The position numbers were made by a program, and so were the translations under genes. The notes under the pieces were generated by a model. It was not told where the DNA came from. It searched no databases and saw only the letters and a program-made list of their open reading frames with translations. Below, piece after piece: positions 45,708-57,885 of a DNA stretch of 64,000 nt; positions within the stretch are counted from its first letter, which is position 1; every line of letters starts with the position of its first letter. The DNA comes from Diphasiastrum complanatum. Lineage: Eukaryota > Streptophyta > Lycopodiopsida > Lycopodiales > Lycopodiaceae. Where the stretch lies: positions 45,894,575-45,958,574 of the forward strand of contig CM055095.1 of assembly GCA_029204225.1 (NCBI GenBank), written 5' to 3'.

Positions 45708-47825
45708 CCCCCCCTTAATGGCAATTTTATTCAAACTGACACCCAACAAAGTTTTGAACTTTTCAAACTTATCTTTACTAAGTGGTTTAGTAAAAATATC
45801 AGCTATCTGGTCGTTGGTGTCACAATAAACTAGCTCGATCTCCCCACTATGCACTTTCTCTCGTATAGAATGCTGGTCCACCTCTATGTGTTTTGTCCGT
45901 GCATGATAGACTGGATTCCTCGCAAGCTGAATGCAACTTTGGTTATCACAATGTAACAATGTAGGTCTTACTTGAGCAATCTGCATGTCCTCAAGTAGAC
46001 GGTGTAACCAAATGGCTTCACAGGCGGACCTTGTAGTCGCCCTGTACTCAGCTTCGGTAGATGATAGAGCAATTGTAGGCTGCTTCTTACTGCACCATGA
46101 TATAGCCCCTGAACCTAGGCTGAAACAATAGCCTGTCGTCGATCTCCGATCGTCTCTATCACCCGCCCAATCAGAATCTGAATAACCCTCCAGCTGAAGG
46201 TTCCTGTCATCTGTGTATCCAATCCCATAAGTCACTGTCCCTCTCACATATCGTAGGATCCGCTTGGCTGCCTTCCAATGTGCTTCGGTAGGCTTACTCA
46301 TGAATTGACTTGCAATCCCAACCGCATAAGCAATATCTGGCCTGGTGGTAGTAAGGTAAATGAGGCTGCCCACTAACTAACAATAGAGCGTCTCATCTGC
46401 AAATGCTGGACCAGCATCTTTTGATGGCTTGTTGCTTGCATCCATGGGTGTGCTGATTGGTTTGCTTTCTTGCATGTTAAACCTCTTCAATAATTTTTGT
46501 GCATACTTTGCCTGTGAGATAAAAAGACAACGCTTCCCTTTCCAAACTTCAACTCCTAGGCAATAGTGTAGCAAACCCAAATCTTTCATCTCAAACTCAC
46601 TAGAAAGATTCTTCTTAACACAAATAAGCTTCTTATTGCTTCCCGTGATGAGTAGATCATCCACATAGAGCACAACAACCACAAAGTCTTCTCCTTCCCT
46701 GAAGACATAAAGATTGCAATCAGACTTACTCTTCTCAAACCCTTGCCTTGCAAAGTACTCATCAATTTGGCTATACCAAGCCCTTGGCGCCTGTTTGAGC
46801 CCATACAAGGCTTTCCTAAGCCTGCAAACCAGATTCTCCTTGCCTGTTATTTCAAATTCCTGCGGTTGTTCCATGTAAACCTCCTCCTGTAGGTGCCCAT
46901 TAAGAAAGGCACTCTTGACATCCATTTGATGGACATCCCAATCAAAATATGAGGCTATAGCCAAAACGGTCCTGATAGATGTCATCTTAGCAACAGGTGC
47001 GAATGTCTCATCATAGTCTAGCCCCTCTTGCAGAGCATAGCCTTTCGCCACCAACCTTGCCTTGTACTTGTCCACTGTTCCATTGGCATGAAACTTGGTC
47101 TTATAGACCCACTTGCAACCTATTGGTTGCTTTCCTTCTAGCAATGTAGTGAGCTCCCATGTGTCATTCTTGACAATGGAGTCGTACTCCTCCTGCATGG
47201 CATGTTGCCATACCTTTTCTCTCACGGCTTCGTGAAAGAACTGTGGCTCATCTGCATTCAGAATAGTGGACATAAGAGCAAAGTTAGTCTCTGGTCTCTC
47301 ATGAGACCTAAGAGGTCTTCTGACACCCTGTTCATTGCTCTCTCCTTCTTCCATCATTTGACCTTCTTTGATTGTTTCCCAATACCACCTAGGTAGCTTC
47401 TTCCTAGCAGTAGGTGATGTGGATGGTGACCACGTATCCCATGGTACTGTTTTAGTCTTCCGTTTGTCCCCAACTTCGGCTTCTGGTACTTGGCCAAAAA
47501 GAGGTCTCGAACTAGTAGGTTCGATTTCCTGTTGTAGTTTCTGCACTTGAGGCTCACAGGACTCTTGACTAGGATCCTCATCCGTGGAATCAATCAAGGG
47601 TATGAACTTAGTAGTTCCTTCCTTCTCCTGCTCCTGTATCTTGGGTGAATGCTCTTCATCAAAGATGACATCTCGACTTAGGATCTTCTTCCTGTTTTCG
47701 AGATCATATAGCACATAAGCTTTCTCACCTTCACTATACCCAAGAAAGACACACTTTACGGATTTTGCATCAAGTTTCTTCCGCAAGTCCTTTGTTATAT
47801 GTGCATATGCAGTACACCCAAATAC
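45702..47825 (-). pseudogene. Copia H integrase C-terminus, RT and RNase H
   Basis: It continues in frame: KCVFLGYSEGEKAYVLYDLE (integrase C-terminus), an acidic linker, then RT with WVYKTKFHANGTVDKYKARL, VKSAFLNGHLQEEVYMEQP, GLKQAPRAWY and LYVDDLLITGSN. The catalytic YVDD is intact. A TAG at 46377-46379 interrupts it before LVGSLIYLTTTRPDIAYAVG. RNase H follows with GYSDSDWAGD, LSSTEAEYRA, LHCDNQSCIQLA and IADIFTKPLS, ending in the 3' LTR. Confidence 0.93.
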
Positions 47826-48377
47826 TCAAAGGCTGCCCACTTTGGGCTTGTTGCCACTATATGCCTCTTCTGGCGTGATTCCTTCAACTGCTTTGGTTGG
47901 ACTTCTATTCAATAGAAAAACAGCAGTTGCTACTGCTTCTGCCCAAAAGGAATTTGGCAACCCCTTTGCCTTGAGCATGCTCCTCGCACACTCAACTATA
48001 GACCTGTTTTTCTGCTCAGCCACGCCGTTTTGCTGCGGTGTATGTGGAGCAGTAAACTGTCTCTTTATCCCACATGCTTTGCAAAGATCTTTGAACTCAT
48101 CAGAAATATACTCACCACCCTTATCTGACCTGAGAGTCTTTAACCTCTTCCCTGTGTGGTTTTCCACCATAGCTTTCCACTGTTTGAAGTATTTGAATGC
48201 TTCAGATTTCAGCTTCAGAAAATAGACCCATACCTTCCGTGAGAAATCATCTATGAAGGTCATGAGATAGTATGCCCCCCCTGCTGATTTGACCTGCATG
48301 GGACCGCATAAATCTGAATGCACAAGCTCAAGAATGCCCTTGGCCCTGGTAGCTTTTTCCTTTGGAAACTTTTTCCT
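47826..48377 (-). pseudogene. Copia H integrase core
   Basis: In the same frame as gag. HSDLCGPMQ, LRSDKGGEYIS and TPQQNGVAEQKN hold all three catalytic residues D, D and E. The segment ends VGSL-stop-VFGC, a CGA to TGA change at 47826-47828. Confidence 0.93.
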
Positions 48378-49721
48378 CTATTGCTTCCCTAGTGCACAAG
48401 CCTCACATGTATCTGAAGAAGACTTAATGCTAGGAAGATCTACTACCATTCTGTGCCTGTTCAAAACTTGCAAACTTTTATAACTCAACTGACCATATCT
48501 CTCGTGCCAAAGCTTGTCCCGATTAATATCCCTTGCAGACAAGGCCTCTTGGCTAGGAATGGTTGTGAAAAGTTTGTAAAGACCTCCTTCTTGCATTCCC
48601 TTGGCTACCACCTTGAAGTTCTGATCTTTGTCTTTTACCAAACATGTAGAATCATCAAACTCTACCACCATGTTCTGTTTGGTAATGGCACCAACAGATA
48701 GCAAGTTCTTAGCCAACCCTGGTACATGCAACACACTTTTAATTTCCTTCACCTCACATGATGACAGCTGTACTGCAACTGTGCCTTTGCCCCTCACCAT
48801 ACGTGTAGAATTATCTCCAAGGCAAACATGCTGACCATCTTCTGTCTCCTCACAGGTGCTGAACAAATCTCTATGAGGTGTCATGTGCTTTGAGGCTCCA
48901 GAATCAATGTACCATCCACCAAATGTGGATTCAGATGATAGGGCTGCAGTGAATAGCTCAAGCACACCTGATTGCTCCTCCTTTGCAACTTTGTCAACAA
49001 GGTTCTTTCCCTTCTTCTGATCACTTTGCTTCTTCCTGCATTCAAAGGCAAAATGCCCGTACTTACCACAATAGTTGCAGTTGCCCTTCCTCTTGGGTGT
49101 AGATGAGGAATTGGTGCTTGACTCCTCTCCAACCTGTAACTTGGACACTTGCTGCTCCAAGCTTTGCTTTGAGTTCTTCTTTTTGCCTTGGCCTTTCTTC
49201 TGAAAGTTTTGCTTCTTCTTAGAAGCAAATGCAAGCTCTGGATTATCTTCCCTTTCAGAAAGATTCTTCCTTCTCATCTCCTCCTGTAAAAGAAGACCAC
49301 ATAACTCCCCAAAGGTTGGGAGTTTCTCCCTAGCAGAAAGGGACATCACATAGTCTTGATAGTTGAATGACAAGCTGTTCAAGACTATGGGGACAATACT
49401 CCTGTCACTTACTTTCTCTCCAACTGAAGCAAGCTGATCCATTAGGTCCTTGACCTTTGTAATATGATCACCAATTGTTGCACCTGCTTCCATCTTGAGA
49501 GTATGTAACCTGTTTTGCAAATACGCCAGCTTGGCTGAATCCACTGTTTCAAACATAGACTTCAGAATTGTCCAAGCATCAGCTGCATCCCTTGCATTGC
49601 AAATGTGAGGAATAATATTGTCCTTGACAGAAAGATTGATTATCCTATGAGCTTTTTGTCTCCTGTTCATGTAGTCCTTCAATTCAGGATCAGATGTTGG
49701 TACAGGTTCTGTACCTGTCAT
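48378..49721 (-). pseudogene. Copia H gag, protease, pre-integrase
   Basis: The frame begins at the ATG at 49721, only 18 bp after the PBS, with MTGTEPVPTSDPELKDYMNR, RIINLSVKDNIIPHICNARD and AYLQNRLHTLKM. The usual N-terminal F-x-G-x-N-F-x-x-W segment is missing, so leader and gag start appear deleted. CNYCGKYGHFAFEC is an intact zinc knuckle, and WYIDSGASKHMTPHRDLF a complete protease site. LWHERYGQLSYKSLQVLNRH is the pre-integrase domain. The frame ends at CALGKQ-stop (TAG, 48378-48380), where the family continues H-R-K-x-F-P-K. Confidence 0.93.
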
Positions 49722-49751
49722 CACCTCCCTAGACACCCTGCTCTGATACCA

Positions 49752-50139
49752 TGATGATTTGCAAGACCTAGCTATGGAGTTTCTTAACTCAAATACTAGA
49801 TCAACTATGAAAGCTTGAAAAACTTGGCTATGGAAAACATCACACACAAGGAGAATTGCATAAGCACCTCAAAAACTCAAAAGTCTCAAGAAGAAATGAA
49901 TTGCTAGAGGAGGGCGTGGGTCCTCCAAATCCCTTGTGAGGCAAGCACCTCCTTTACATGCATGGAAAGTCTAGGTGTCAACCATAGGAGTGAGCTACTT
50001 GGCCAAGTGGGCCACTTGAACTAATTTACTTAACTTACAAAAGGGGGTCTCATGCATTTAATTAAAATATGCCCCATGAGTTATGTACAACTTAACTAAT
50101 GCTTAGCCAAAGGGGTAAAATAGGCATTACTCTTCAACA
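49752..50139 (-). repeat. Copia H 5' LTR (388 bp)
   Basis: On the + strand it runs TGATGATTTGCAAGACCT to CTCTTCAACA and is adjoined by the PBS at its inner end. Confidence 0.95.
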
Positions 50140-50144
50140 CTTAA

Positions 50145-52240
50145 GACGTGCATAAGACTTCTGAAACCCAAAATGGCCACCATTAGGAGAAGCATGAGCA
50201 TCAGACAACAACTAAGAACGAATGGATAGAGAACTAGGAATACATAAAGCACCATAATGATATAAATGATCATCAACAACAATATAAACATGGAACTTCC
50301 GAGAGGAAGGAAGTGGACGAGAACGATAAACATCACAAAAGTCAGGACAAGACAAATATGCAGCCGGTAAATCATCAAACCAAGAAGGAACAAAAGCAAC
50401 AAGACTATGTAACAAAGCAGGAAGACGAGATAAAGCATCAACTACCGTGTTCGACTTTCCTGGACGATACAAAATGTCAAAATGGAAAAATTGTAAAAAT
50501 TGTAACCAACGATATTGACGATCACTAAGATCACGCTAAGAAAAGAGATAACGAAGAGACTGATGATCAATAATAATATCAAAAGGAACACGATACAAAT
50601 AATGGCGCCACTTCTTAAGAGCATGGATAACAACAAGTAGCTTTTTCTCATGAACAGAATACTGTTTCTCATAAGAGCGCAACGACGAGACTCGTAAGCA
50701 ATGACACACTTAGACGGATGAAGAAGAGCGCCTAGACCAACAGAACTAGCATTAGTCTCAACAATAAACCTTTGATCAAACTGTGGCAAACACATAACGG
50801 CGGCAAAAACGATGGCATGACGTAAAGCATCAAAAGCAGTCTGACACTCAGGAGTCCAAACAAATGTATGAGACTTTTTCAACAAAGAATGAAGCGGGGC
50901 AGTCACAATGGCGAAATACTTAACATGACGACGAAGATGGGTAACTATACCTAAAAACATACGAACAGAATGAACGTCGGTTGGAACAGGCCAATCCTCA
51001 ATAGCCTGAACTTTTTGTGGATCAAGACGAATACGACCATCACAAACAAGGACACCCAAAAATTGAATCTCAGGAACAACAAAGGAACATTTCGACAATT
51101 TAGCGAACATATGATGCTTAACAAGTAACTCAAACACAGACGAGAGATGTGACACATGGTCAGACAAAGAAGTACTATAAACAAGAATGTTATCAAAATA
51201 AACTAAAACACAAACACCAAGAAGAGGACGTTAAACATTAGTCATAGCATTCTGAAATGTGGGTGGACCATTTCGAACACCAAAAGAAAGAACACGAAAC
51301 CTATACAAACCTAAGTGAGTACGAAACACAGTCTTATGCTCATCAGAAGGATGAATCTTGATTTGGTAGTATCCTGAACGCAGGTCAATCTTGGAAAAGA
51401 TAGATGAAGTGCCAAGCTGATAAAAAAGGTCATCCATATGAGGAATAGGATACTGATCACGGATAGTAAGCTTGTTCAAGGCACGGTAGTCAATGCAGAG
51501 GTGTGTGGTTCCATCTTTTTTAGCGACAAGAAGAACAGGGGTGAACCTCATCACGTTCGACTTTAGACATACGATATGGTGCATGAAAAGGTGGGTTGGC
51601 ACCAGGAATAAGATCAATATGGTGGTTGACATCACGTAATGGTGGCAGAGACGTAGGTTCTAAAAAGACAATAGAATACCCTTGCAATAAGTCAGAAATC
51701 ACCTGATATGAGGACTCACGGATGGTGAAAGAGAAGTAGCAACTGATGTACTCTGAATGGAAAGAAGAGCTGCACCCTGGACCTTTGCAAGCTACGCATA
51801 AACTGCTTCCCGGTAGCCACTCTGGGAAATCAATACTAGCAAGTGAAGGATGCTAACCAGCATGAGTAAAGGAAAGTGTCTGTTGAGGGAGATCCACAGC
51901 AACAATACCAAGTGAAGAGAACTAGTCTGCACCAAAGGAATGTCATAGCGCTCCAGAGGAATGATGTAGAAATCTGCCTGACCAGAAAAGTCACCAATGC
52001 GATAATCCAAGCCTTGAAACATCTGAGAATTGAGCTAGCAACCTCAACACTGAGAGGCTAGGAAGCAAGAACAAGTGTAGCTCGAATCCTGGTGGAAATG
52101 TAACTGCTAATAAATGAATGTGTACTGCCTATATCTACTAAAGCAATATACTCTCGCCCCAAAATGCGGACACGTAACCGAATAGAGTGAGGACCAGGAC
52201 GCCCATGCTTTTGCCATGTACTCAGTGGGTCAGGGCCCTA
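50145..52240 (-). pseudogene. Gypsy D, 5' portion: protease, RT, RNase H
   Basis: The minus strand begins near 52240 with the protease (YIALVDIGSTHSFISSYIS, D-I-G for D-S-G) and QADFYIIPLERYDIPL. RT: PYRMSKVERDEVHPCSS, VAKKDGTTHLCIDYRALN, FSKIDLRSGYYQIKIHPSDE, and VYFDNILVYS, where the catalytic Y-x-D-D reads F-D-N. RNase H (VETNASSVGLGALLHPS) and the tether MYRPGKSNTVVDALSR follow. The 5' gag part is absent, so the element is truncated at about 52240. It ends at CTTAA where copia H is inserted. Confidence 0.88.
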
Positions 52241-52440
52241 ATCAAGAATTAGTTGTATGAGATCTGATAGATAATTCATTTTCCAGCGTGGGTTCTGCAT
52301 TCTTCAAATTTTGGTTTTTCGTAAAAAGCCTCAATCTAACGATTCCTTCTTAGGAGACTGCTGCAAAGCAGTCAGTGTCAAATATTATGTCTTTGTGTTT
52401 TGGAGAATCATTAATCTTTTGATGCTCAGCTCTATTTTCA

Positions 52441-52616
52441 TGTATTCTTGATGTTGAAATTTGAATGTATTCATAAGTTTTAAGTGAATTCTCAATATAT
52501 TCATAGTTCTTAATTGGGTTTGCAATGTATTCATGATTCGTAAGTGAGTTTGCCATATATTCATTATCTGTAAGTGGGCTTGCATTATATTTATAATCAT
52601 GAAGTGGGTTTTCTGC
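52441..52616. repeat. 30-bp minisatellite, about six units
   Basis: Units start every 30 bp at 52441, 52471, 52501, 52531, 52561 and 52591 (last partial). The central four share TCAT...TAAGTGRGTTTGC...TATAT. It lies about 170 bp ahead of TGS1 exon 4. On the minus strand three units read as a ten-residue repeat (ANSLTNHEYI, ANPIKNYEYI, ENSLKTYEYI), probably by chance. Confidence 0.9.
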
Positions 52617-52788
52617 TTTAGGATGATATGAGTGCTTGGAAAATCTGTCTGAAATAGTCTTCTTTCTTCTTTAGTCTCATCTCAGATTTTAGCTTTCTTT
52701 GTTTAAGCTGTTAGACGTATCTCTATGACCAATTGGGTGTTTTGCCACCAATCGACTTTTATACATGTGGAGTTGAAACCCATTTCAG

Positions 52789-53660
52789 GCGACAAAACGG
52801 AGGAAGGACAAGAAAGTTAAAGATGCAATTAGAAGGAAGGATCGTAAAGGAAAGGCAGTGAATTTAAGATTAAAGGAGCCGAATGGGAGTGATGCCACTG
52901 ATCACGAGAAGGATCATGAACTGAGAAGCCTTGATGCTCAGGAGCAGGGCTTTACCGAAAGCAATTCAGCCGTGCATTACAGTAATTCTGAAGATGCTCA
53001 AAATGCATCATGGAGGCCTCTTTGGGATCAATTTTACCAGAGGTATTACTTTTGCAATTTAAGAACTTTGGAAACTTCATGGGAACCTCCTGAAGGCCTG
53101 GAGCACTATGCCCTGTATCCTGCCGAAGGGAAATTAGAAGGCGAGGTGAAACTAGAAGCTGTTTCCACTCCAAGTCTGGAGTGGACTAGCTGCACAGAAA
53201 TTTTAGACTTAGAAAATGGGAAGAGTCGAGTTTTGAAGACCCTTCCAGGCCTATTAGCTTGTGATGTGGGCAAGATAGATGGAGATAGCATGGGAGTGGA
53301 GCTGGGAATAGAATTTAAAAATTGTATAGATTTGGAGTCCACTACAGAGGCAAGAACTGTAGGCACAATTGTTGATAATGCTTCTACCAGTTTTGACATC
53401 TCTAGTACCTTAAGCCTTTCAAGATCATTGGCGGAACGAGGTTTGTGCAATGCAGGGAATAAATCAAAGAAAAATGCAGATGACTTAACTTTTGAAGACT
53501 GTGTGGAGTATTCCCTGCTTGAAAAGTTCAAACCTTTGAAAACCAAGCAGAAAATTTCAGATCTAGAAAATATCAGTATGGAATGTGAGGCAGCGTTGGC
53601 TCTCGAAGAAGATCAACGTGGAATTGAATCAGAGGAAGTTGCAAGACATACACCATCTAA
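52789..53660 (+). CDS. TGS1: TGS1 exon 4: basic segment and WW domain
   Basis: The acceptor CATTTCAG precedes ATKRRKDKKVKDAIRRKDRK, a lysine/arginine-rich nuclear-localisation-like stretch that follows directly on exon 3. After a low-complexity region comes a WW domain (53011-53100, about residues 151-180): WDQFYQRYYF, then CNLRTLETSWEPPEGLEHY, with both Trp, the aromatic cluster and the W-x-P-P end intact. Plant TGS1 proteins carry such a WW domain; the animal enzyme does not. The rest is acidic and poorly conserved. Donor CTAA|GTACGT, phase 2. 872 bp without a stop. Confidence 0.9.
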
Positions 53661-54148
53661 GTACGTGCTTACTGTGAGAATTTTTTGAATTTGTTTGTTG
53701 CATATTTGTTTAAAAGGCCTGGTTATGGGTAATTTTTATTGAGATATAGGGTTTAGAGTTTTCACTATATTTTTTGTGTTTTGCTTTTTTATGATGATGT
53801 TATTGATCACCCGATTATGAATAACAAAAGTGCCTCTTATCTAGTCAGTGGGTACTATTTACTCATAAGGAGGCCTGTTGATGTAAAATTTTGGTTGGGA
53901 GATTTTGTGTTTTGGGTTTTGATCTAAATCCATTGTTTCCCACTTTCTGACGTCAATGTCGTGGTGGTCTGTCTGTCATCCCGAACCAGGAATTTTGTAT
54001 TTAGTTTGTTCCTTATTATAATTTTTGGGTTCAAACTTCTATAGTAAATTGCGACTTTAAAGGATTATGTGGACGTCTGATGGACATGGGTTTTGTGTTT
54101 ATCACTGAATGTCCTCTGGTGGACACTCTACTCGGGTTTGGGGAACAG

Positions 54149-54375
54149 CCTCCCTGCATGGTGCGGTTCTCATCTCCGCTTTGAGAATGATGACCATAAC
54201 GTGCTCAAGGCTGAAATATGTGGAACAGAGTCCAACGCCAAGCAAAAAAGTGATCAAAATAACTTATTTGATACTCAGCCCGGGCCCTTTGCTACTGCGT
54301 TAAGTGAAACAGCTGGAAGCCTGAAAATTAAGACAAGATGCAGAAAGGAAAAGCAGCTGCATGTGTTTAAAACTG
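54149..54375 (+). CDS. TGS1: TGS1 exon 5 (boundaries proposed)
   Basis: The frame LPAWCGSHLRFENDDHNVLK, running on to KTRCRKEKQLHVFKT, is open for 75 codons. Its end matches the basic K-K-x-R-R-x-x-x segment just ahead of the methyltransferase in plant TGS1. Of the AG dinucleotides tested, GGGAACAG at 54141-54148 is the best one giving the phase needed after exon 4. The donor is CTG|GTTAGT, phase 1, matching exon 6. The acceptor lacks a strong pyrimidine tract, so the 5' edge is uncertain. Confidence 0.65.
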
Positions 54376-56422
<2,047 letters not shown>

Positions 56423-57020
56423 TGAATTGCAAGTATTCTAGAATTAAGGTTCCTTGCAGGTGTAGGGATCTTCTGAATCAGCATTAGCTACATAAAAGGA
56501 CTTTTTGGTTGTCCATACTGCCTTGACTAATCTGTTTATCAGCCCACTTCTTGTATTTGTCTGAATTACTGCATAACTGCTTCTGAAACCAAAAGCGGAC
56601 TTAAAGTGAACTAGCTTTGACAAGTGAAGCACATGCTTATGCACTTGATCACAGCATGCATCCAAGGCCTGCAAATCGGTTGCTCTTAAATAAAATGTTA
56701 GAAGCAAGTTTTCCAAGCTCCCTAAACTTTTCGGCTGGTAAATAGAATGAAGCTCCACCCTGCAATAGACTGTCTTTCGAGCACATGATCTGCCTTTTGG
56801 GGTCATGAGGTCAATGGTTATCATAGAGATCTATTGTACTCACACATGATTTTTGTAACTATGAGATGTTTGTCTTGATATAACTGCAATTCCTTGATGC
56901 ATACCTTTATTTTGACTTTCAATTTGACAAATAAGGACTGAAAGTATGATATTTGGCAGGGCAGATGGACAGAGGTTCAGCTATCTGATGTTTTATTTAT
57001 GTAACTTATGGATTTTGCAG

Positions 57021-57156
57021 GGGCAATTATGTTATTGCAATCGATATAGATCCCAAGAAAATCGACTATTGCAAGCACAATGCTGAGATCTATGGAGTTG
57101 CAAACAGAATTGAGTTTGTTGTCGGTGACTTTTTTAAAGTTGCACCTTCCTTGAAG
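57021..57156 (+). CDS. TGS1: TGS1 exon 7: SAM-binding loop
   Basis: The acceptor GATTTTGCAG is followed by GNYVIAIDIDPKKIDYCKHN and AEIYGVANRIEFVVGDFF, ending KVAPSLK. The D-I-D-P loop binds the SAM ribose, and the N-A-x-I-Y-G-V and G-D-F-F elements are standard for TGS1. The donor AAG|GTAGTT at 57157 is in phase 0. The following conserved part (F-L-S-P-P-W-G-G-P), which contacts the m7G cap, is not found in the remaining 6.8 kb. Confidence 0.95.
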
Positions 57157-57880
57157 GTAGTTATTCTTTTGATCATCTTTGTTCCTAGCTATTTTTTGGT
57201 ATTCTTGATGGTCGATAACTCAGCTTCAGCCTCAAAGCTATTATTGATATGGATTGCAGTGCTACTTAGCAAGCAAAACCAAATCATTTACTACAATGCT
57301 AGCTGATCACTTCAAACTCTAAGAGTTGGAATTGACTCCGGTAGTGGGACTAGAATTGAAAAATGCACTTTGGATTGGGGTCTTGAACTCCAAGAGCAAA
57401 TCACATTCCTCCTGGATAAGGTCGTACATACAAAGTGATACTTGTCAACTGTGTGACATTGTGGACAATGGCCAAGATGTGATTCAATAGAAATTATGAA
57501 CTGCATCACAGTGATGAAGCATAAAGATCAGATATGAGCAGCAAAGACTAATCCATACAAGAATAAAGTAGGCGCATCACAATGATCATGGACATAGCCC
57601 TACAAGCCATGGATAGCTGAAACCTAATTAGGACTAAGAAAGTAACCAATATCTTAAGCTGTCAAATGAATCACAAGGTCTCCTACTTATACCCATGGAG
57701 AAGCCCTAAAAGGAACCTTCTAGAGGATAAGACTGACAAAGCCAATCTTAGGGAGGAATAACGGTGCGCCCTCCCAGTAGGCTTGTGACCCAACTAGGTC
57801 CCCCCCCCTCAGTAGTATAGCTTACATGCATCGATGGCAATCTACAATGGTGTGATATTGCTATTGAATGCGTTATAAAT
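57157..57880 (+). other. Start of TGS1 intron 7; no feature recognised
   Basis: No coding sequence is seen. A C-run (57800-57808) precedes the gypsy E fragment. The intron is at least 6.8 kb long. Confidence 0.6.
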
Positions 57881-57885
57881 GTGTA

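Larger units (their letters stand above)
45312..50139 (-). mobile_element. Ty1/copia element H, near-complete, TSD CTTAA
   Basis: LTRs are 45312-45707 (3') and 49752-50139 (5'), both TG...CA. They differ by about nine substitutions and one 8-bp GA indel. The perfect duplication CTTAA is at 45307-45311 and 50140-50144. PBS TGGTATCAGAGC (minus strand, 49740-49751) and a polypurine tract AAGGGGGGG (45708-45716) are in place. One frame runs from gag through RNase H with no frameshift, broken only by three nonsense codons (48378-48380, 47826-47828, 46377-46379). It is inserted in gypsy D inside a TGS1 intron, antisense to the gene, and is the youngest element in the window. Confidence 0.95.
44068..52788 (+). 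other. TGS1 intron 3 (8.7 kb) carrying a nested retrotransposon pair
   Basis: Most of this intron is a minus-strand gypsy element (about 44620-52240) interrupted by a copia element (45312-50139). A 30-bp minisatellite lies at 52441-52616. 43190-43983 and 44068-44610 hold no recognised features. Confidence 0.85.

Noticed and set aside
52952-53546. Minus-strand frames over 53 kb
   Set aside because: They are antisense to TGS1 exon 4, which has the WW domain and proper splice sites on the + strand.
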